From assembly GCA_035567015.1 (NCBI GenBank), contig DATMPQ010000334.1, forward strand, positions 1 to 9,016: 9,016 nucleotides of DNA. Direction: 5' to 3'. A program made the translations under genes and the position numbers. Of this stretch, positions 7,092-9,016 are shown piece after piece; within the stretch, counting starts at the first letter, position 1; each line of letters starts with the position of its first letter. The notes below the pieces were generated by a model. It searched no databases. It was given only the letters and a program-made list of their open reading frames with translations, and was not told the origin of the DNA. The stretch is from AV133 sp035567015 (GTDB lineage: Bacteria; Verrucomicrobiota; Verrucomicrobiia; Chthoniobacterales; UBA10450).

Positions 7092-8486
7092 TCATTCATT
7101 GGGACCATTTGACACGCGGAGAAAGCGTTGCTCCGTGGAAGAGGTCTCGACCTGACGTGGCGTTGGAAGCAGCGGGCGCCGGCGCGCGGCTTCCAGGCGG
7201 TGCTGAACACGCTCGACTTCGTGCAGAGTCACATGCTGCGCGAGGTCCTTTGGGAAAAACAGGTCCAGGGTCCAGCTCAGCGCCACCCGCAGCTTCTTTT
7301 CGAAGCTCGGCAATTTCATGAGGTAAATCGCTCGCCACAAACCCCAGGCCAAAAGGCCGGAGAACTGAAGGCCGAGGATGTTGGCGACTCCGGCGCGGCG
7401 TCCAATAATTGCGAGCTGGCCGAGAGTTGTAAACGAAAATGGCTTTTTCGGTTTCCCGCGAATTGTGGCGACGATGTTCTTTGCGCAGTGCCGGCCTTGA
7501 CGTAGCGCGTGCTGAGCGGTTGGGGGTTGGGCTTTCCCGGTTTTTGTGTCTGGAACCGAAGCGCAGTCGCCCACCGCCCAAACTCCTGGGAATCCGGGCA
7601 CCTCTAGGGTTTCATCGACGACGATACGGTTTTTCTCCTTTTTAAAGGGCAGAGTCTGCAACACCGCATGAGGCGTCACCCCCGCCGTCCAGATGAGGAT
7701 CCGCGCCGCAATCGGCTCACCCTCTTTGAACTCCACCCCGCGCTCCGAATAGCCGCTCACCCTTGTTTCCGTCCGAATCTCGACTCCCCGATCTGCGAGT
7801 TTGCGTTGTGCGTAGCGGCCGAGGTCTTCTCCAAGCTCCGGAAGGATCACGGCGCTCGGATGAGCGAGGACGATACGCACATCTTCTTTCGTGACATTTG
7901 GATAATAGCGCGCCGCTTCGCGCACGAAATCGTTTAGCGCCCCGACGGTCTCCACGCCGGCAAAACCGCCGCCGGCCACGACAAAAGTGAGCATGTTCCG
8001 GCGAATGACGGGGTCTTCGACCAGGCTCGCCAGTTCCAACATCGCGAGCGCCTGATTACGCAGGACGACGGCGTCGCCCAGCGACTTCATGGTGGCCGCG
8101 GACTCCTCTACTCCCGGGAGATTGAAGAAACTGGTCTCCGAGCCAAGCGCGAGAAGCAGATGATCGTAGGAGAGGATCTTCTTCTGATCGCGATTCCACC
8201 CGAAAGCGAGGGTGACGCGCCGTTGGGCTGGATCGATCGATTCCACCTCGGCAATGAGAACATTCGTGCGTTTCAGCATCTGACGAAGCGGACTGACGAT
8301 GTCGGTCAACTCGAGGTCACCTGCCGCCACCTCCGGTAACATCGGTGTGAAGAGGAGAAAATTTTCACGGCTCACGAGTGTGACTTCGATCTCCTGATCA
8401 CGAGCGATGGTCTTGTCGAGATGCAATGCGGCGTACAATCCACCAAAGCCGCCTCCGAGAACGAGGACACGGGTTTTGTCAGGCAT
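7092..8486 (-). CDS. ndh: type II NADH:quinone oxidoreductase (NDH-2)
   Basis: A 464-residue single-subunit, non-proton-pumping NADH dehydrogenase that passes electrons from NADH through FAD to membrane quinone. The N-terminal FAD loop is VLGGGFGG (9-16). The NADH loop is VAGGGFAGVE (170-179), whose Glu179 fits NADH rather than NADPH. The second FAD contact is AVGDCA (304-309), and the quinone-site AQ motif lies in PPTAQHALRQG (321-331). The C-terminal part (about 374-412) alternates hydrophobic and basic residues with LLAWGLWRAIYLMKLP, the usual amphipathic membrane anchor. I start at the ATG 8486-8484 because the FAD fold begins six residues later; a TTG at 8525 would overlap the small membrane-protein gene. 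No Shine-Dalgarno site is seen and the small upstream gene ends seven bases earlier, which suggests coupled translation. The final 30 or so residues after the anchor are of low complexity and unassigned. Confidence 0.94.
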   Translation of the reverse strand: MPDKTRVLVLGGGFGGLYAALHLDKTIARDQEIEVTLVSRENFLLFTPMLPEVAAGDLELTDIVSPLRQMLKRTNVLIAEVESIDPAQRRVTLAFGWNRDQKKILSYDHLLLALGSETSFFNLPGVEESAATMKSLGDAVVLRNQALAMLELASLVEDPVIRRNMLTFVVAGGGFAGVETVGALNDFVREAARYYPNVTKEDVRIVLAHPSAVILPELGEDLGRYAQRKLADRGVEIRTETRVSGYSERGVEFKEGEPIAARILIWTAGVTPHAVLQTLPFKKEKNRIVVDETLEVPGFPGVWAVGDCASVPDTKTGKAQPPTAQHALRQGRHCAKNIVATIRGKPKKPFSFTTLGQLAIIGRRAGVANILGLQFSGLLAWGLWRAIYLMKLPSFEKKLRVALSWTLDLFFPKDLAQHVTLHEVERVQHRLEAARRRPLLPTPRQVETSSTEQRFLRVSNGPNE

Positions 8487-8493
8487 AGTCTTG

Positions 8494-8628
8494 TTACTGG
8501 GCGAGCGAACTAAAAAACCACGCAAAGATCAATCCGGTCATCAAACCGACGAGCGGACTAAACAGCGCGAACCAAAAAGATATGTCGAAACCCGGCCCAG
8601 GAAATGGTGCGTGATCGCGAGCTTTCAT
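8494..8628 (-). CDS. 44-residue single-pass membrane protein upstream of NDH-2
   Basis: A small frame from the ATG at 8628-8626 to TAA at 8496-8494 encodes 44 residues. The N-terminal 15 are polar (K2, R4, D5, H6, then a PFPGPG turn). Residues about 18-39 form one strongly hydrophobic segment rich in Phe and Trp (SFWFALFSPLVG, then LIFAWFF), ending in SSLAQ. This reads as a single transmembrane helix, with the basic N-terminus probably cytoplasmic. Its stop is seven bases before the NDH-2 ATG, the spacing of a coupled operon pair. There is no Shine-Dalgarno site. I do not recognise a named family. A membrane subunit, anchor or regulator of NDH-2 is plausible from position alone. Support is composition, a clean start-to-stop frame and operon fit; at this length a chance frame cannot be excluded. 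Confidence 0.62.
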   Translation of the reverse strand: MKARDHAPFPGPGFDISFWFALFSPLVGLMTGLIFAWFFSSLAQ

Positions 8629-8650
8629 TAAGCGGAAGATTAGGCTTTCC

Positions 8651-8664
8651 ATCAACGTTTTGAT
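8651..8664. repeat. 14-base palindrome, candidate operator
   Basis: ATCAA-CGTT-TTGAT is a perfect 5-base inverted repeat with a four-base centre, 23 bases upstream of the small membrane-protein start. The half-sites resemble those of FNR boxes but are in the reverse order, so it is not an FNR consensus site. It may be an operator or just a weak hairpin. Confidence 0.3.
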
Positions 8665-8691
8665 ATTGGGCGGAGGACGGATTTATTTCTA

Positions 8692-8723
8692 CCTCCAAAG
8701 GAGGAGACCTTTCCTCGTCCTTT
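8692..8723. repeat. overlapping inverted repeats in the NDH-2 operon leader
   Basis: Two inverted repeats share the purine-rich segment 8697-8706. One is CCTCC-AAA-GGAGG at 8692-8704 (five perfect pairs). The other pairs 8697-8706 with 8714-8723, nine of ten bases matched, around a seven-base loop. They cannot both form at once. No T-run follows on either strand, so neither is a standard terminator. Confidence 0.4.
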
Positions 8724-8758
8724 TGAACGAGCGGTCGCCCGACTGACCGAAGGCTCAT

Positions 8759-8786
8759 AGCTGAGAGTTGATAGTTGATAGATCAC
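8759..8786. repeat. degenerate 7-base tandem repeat
   Basis: Reading on the plus strand the units are AGCTGAG, AGTTGAT, AGTTGAT, then a decayed AGATCAC. Two copies are identical and the first differs by two bases. Such short tandemly repeated heptamers occur between genes in several bacterial groups; the array lies 25 bases before panE and overlaps its probable promoter region. Confidence 0.55.
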
Positions 8787-8810
8787 AAGAACTATTTTTC
8801 ACTGCCTGAC

Positions 8811-9016
8811 ATGGCTATGCGAATCCTTATCGTCGGCGCCGGTGCGGTCGGCGGGTACTTTGGCGGACGGCTTGCCCAGGCCGGGCGCGATGTGACCTTC
8901 CTCGTCCGGCCATCCCGGGCGAAACAGCTCCGTCAGGATGGCCTTCGCATCATTAGCCCGCATGGCGATGCGGTTCTCACTCCGAAGCTGATCAGCGCTA
9001 CCGAGATCGACACACC
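8811..9016 (+). CDS. panE: 2-dehydropantoate 2-reductase, N-terminal part (PanE/ApbA family)
   Basis: The only plus-strand gene: 68 codons from the ATG at 8811 to the window edge, with no stop. Members of the family use NADPH to reduce ketopantoate to pantoate in pantothenate/CoA synthesis, in the cytoplasm. The visible part is the N-terminal Rossmann fold: MRILIVGAGAVGGYFGGRLA with the GxGxxG loop at residues 9-14, then the second strand DVTFLVRPSRA with a basic Arg suited to NADP, and a GLRIISPHGD stretch typical of the family. A second in-frame ATG at 8817 (MRILIVG) is equally good; no Shine-Dalgarno site distinguishes them. It is divergent from the NDH-2 genes and probably unrelated to them. 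The catalytic lysine and the C-terminal domain lie outside the window, so paralogues of the PanE/ApbA family that act on other keto acids remain possible. Confidence 0.85.
   Translation, partial: MAMRILIVGAGAVGGYFGGRLAQAGRDVTFLVRPSRAKQLRQDGLRIISPHGDAVLTPKLISATEIDT

Larger units (their letters stand above)
8629..8810. other. divergent intergenic region between the NDH-2 operon and panE
   Basis: This 182-base gap separates the leftward small-protein/NDH-2 genes from the rightward panE-like gene, so it should hold promoters for both. It contains the short palindrome at 8651-8664, the hairpin-forming segment at 8692-8723, a weak inverted repeat CGGTC-N8-GACCG (8732-8749) and the heptamer repeat at 8759-8786. 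I found no strong sigma-70 pair on either strand; TTGATA copies inside the heptamers give only weakly matched -10 partners. Confidence 0.5.

Noticed and set aside
8651..8664. FNR-type oxygen-response site upstream of the NDH-2 genes.
   Set aside because: The consensus is TTGAT-N4-ATCAA; here the half-sites are in reverse order (ATCAA-N4-TTGAT), so the match is only superficial. Kept as an unassigned palindrome.
8558..8758. 66-codon minus-strand frame upstream of NDH-2.
   Set aside because: It is polar, low in recognisable structure, overlaps the small membrane-protein gene in a different frame, and runs through the inverted repeats of the leader.

Overview
The window comes from a moderately GC-rich bacterial chromosome. 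It reads as ordinary host DNA: there are no insertion sequences, phage genes, CRISPR arrays, tRNAs or rRNAs. The gene content (class I aldolase, short-form 6-phosphogluconate dehydrogenase, type II NADH dehydrogenase, tightly packed genes that mostly lack Shine-Dalgarno sites) and a degenerate AGTTGAT-like heptamer repeat suggest a soil Verrucomicrobiota lineage (Chthoniobacterales-like), with Acidobacteriota as the alternative. This placement is from memory of families, not a search, and is low confidence.

Layout from right to left. The far right carries the 5' part of a plus-strand panE-like gene (8811 to the window end). A divergent intergenic region (8629-8810) holds a heptamer repeat and small inverted repeats. 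Everything else is transcribed leftward: a 44-residue single-pass membrane protein (8494-8628), a type II NADH dehydrogenase (7092-8486), glucose-6-phosphate dehydrogenase zwf (5405-6997), a broken transaldolase tal (5103-5401), glucose-6-phosphate isomerase pgi (3455-5098), class I fructose-bisphosphate aldolase (2538-3458), short-form 6-phosphogluconate dehydrogenase gnd (1472-2515) and a Cof-type HAD phosphatase (556-1467). After a 174-base gap comes a DUF302 protein (from 381, running off the left edge) with its own plausible promoter. Spacing from zwf to the HAD gene is between a 4-base overlap and 43 bases, so these genes probably form one operon.

The operon interconverts glucose-6-P, fructose-6-P, triose-P and pentose-P. 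Both oxidative dehydrogenases have an acidic residue where NADP-specific relatives carry a phosphate-binding Arg or Asn-Arg, so they may make NADH. The adjacent type II NADH dehydrogenase could re-oxidise it at the membrane. This link is an inference.

The most notable point is the transaldolase. Its N-terminal 81 residues and its last 17 or so codons are both present, but the roughly 800 bases between them, including the Schiff-base lysine, are missing and the two ends are out of frame. The conserved active-site Asn in the retained part is also Lys. This is either a real recent gene loss inside a pentose-phosphate operon or an assembly deletion. The second notable point is the small membrane protein translated just ahead of the NADH dehydrogenase.
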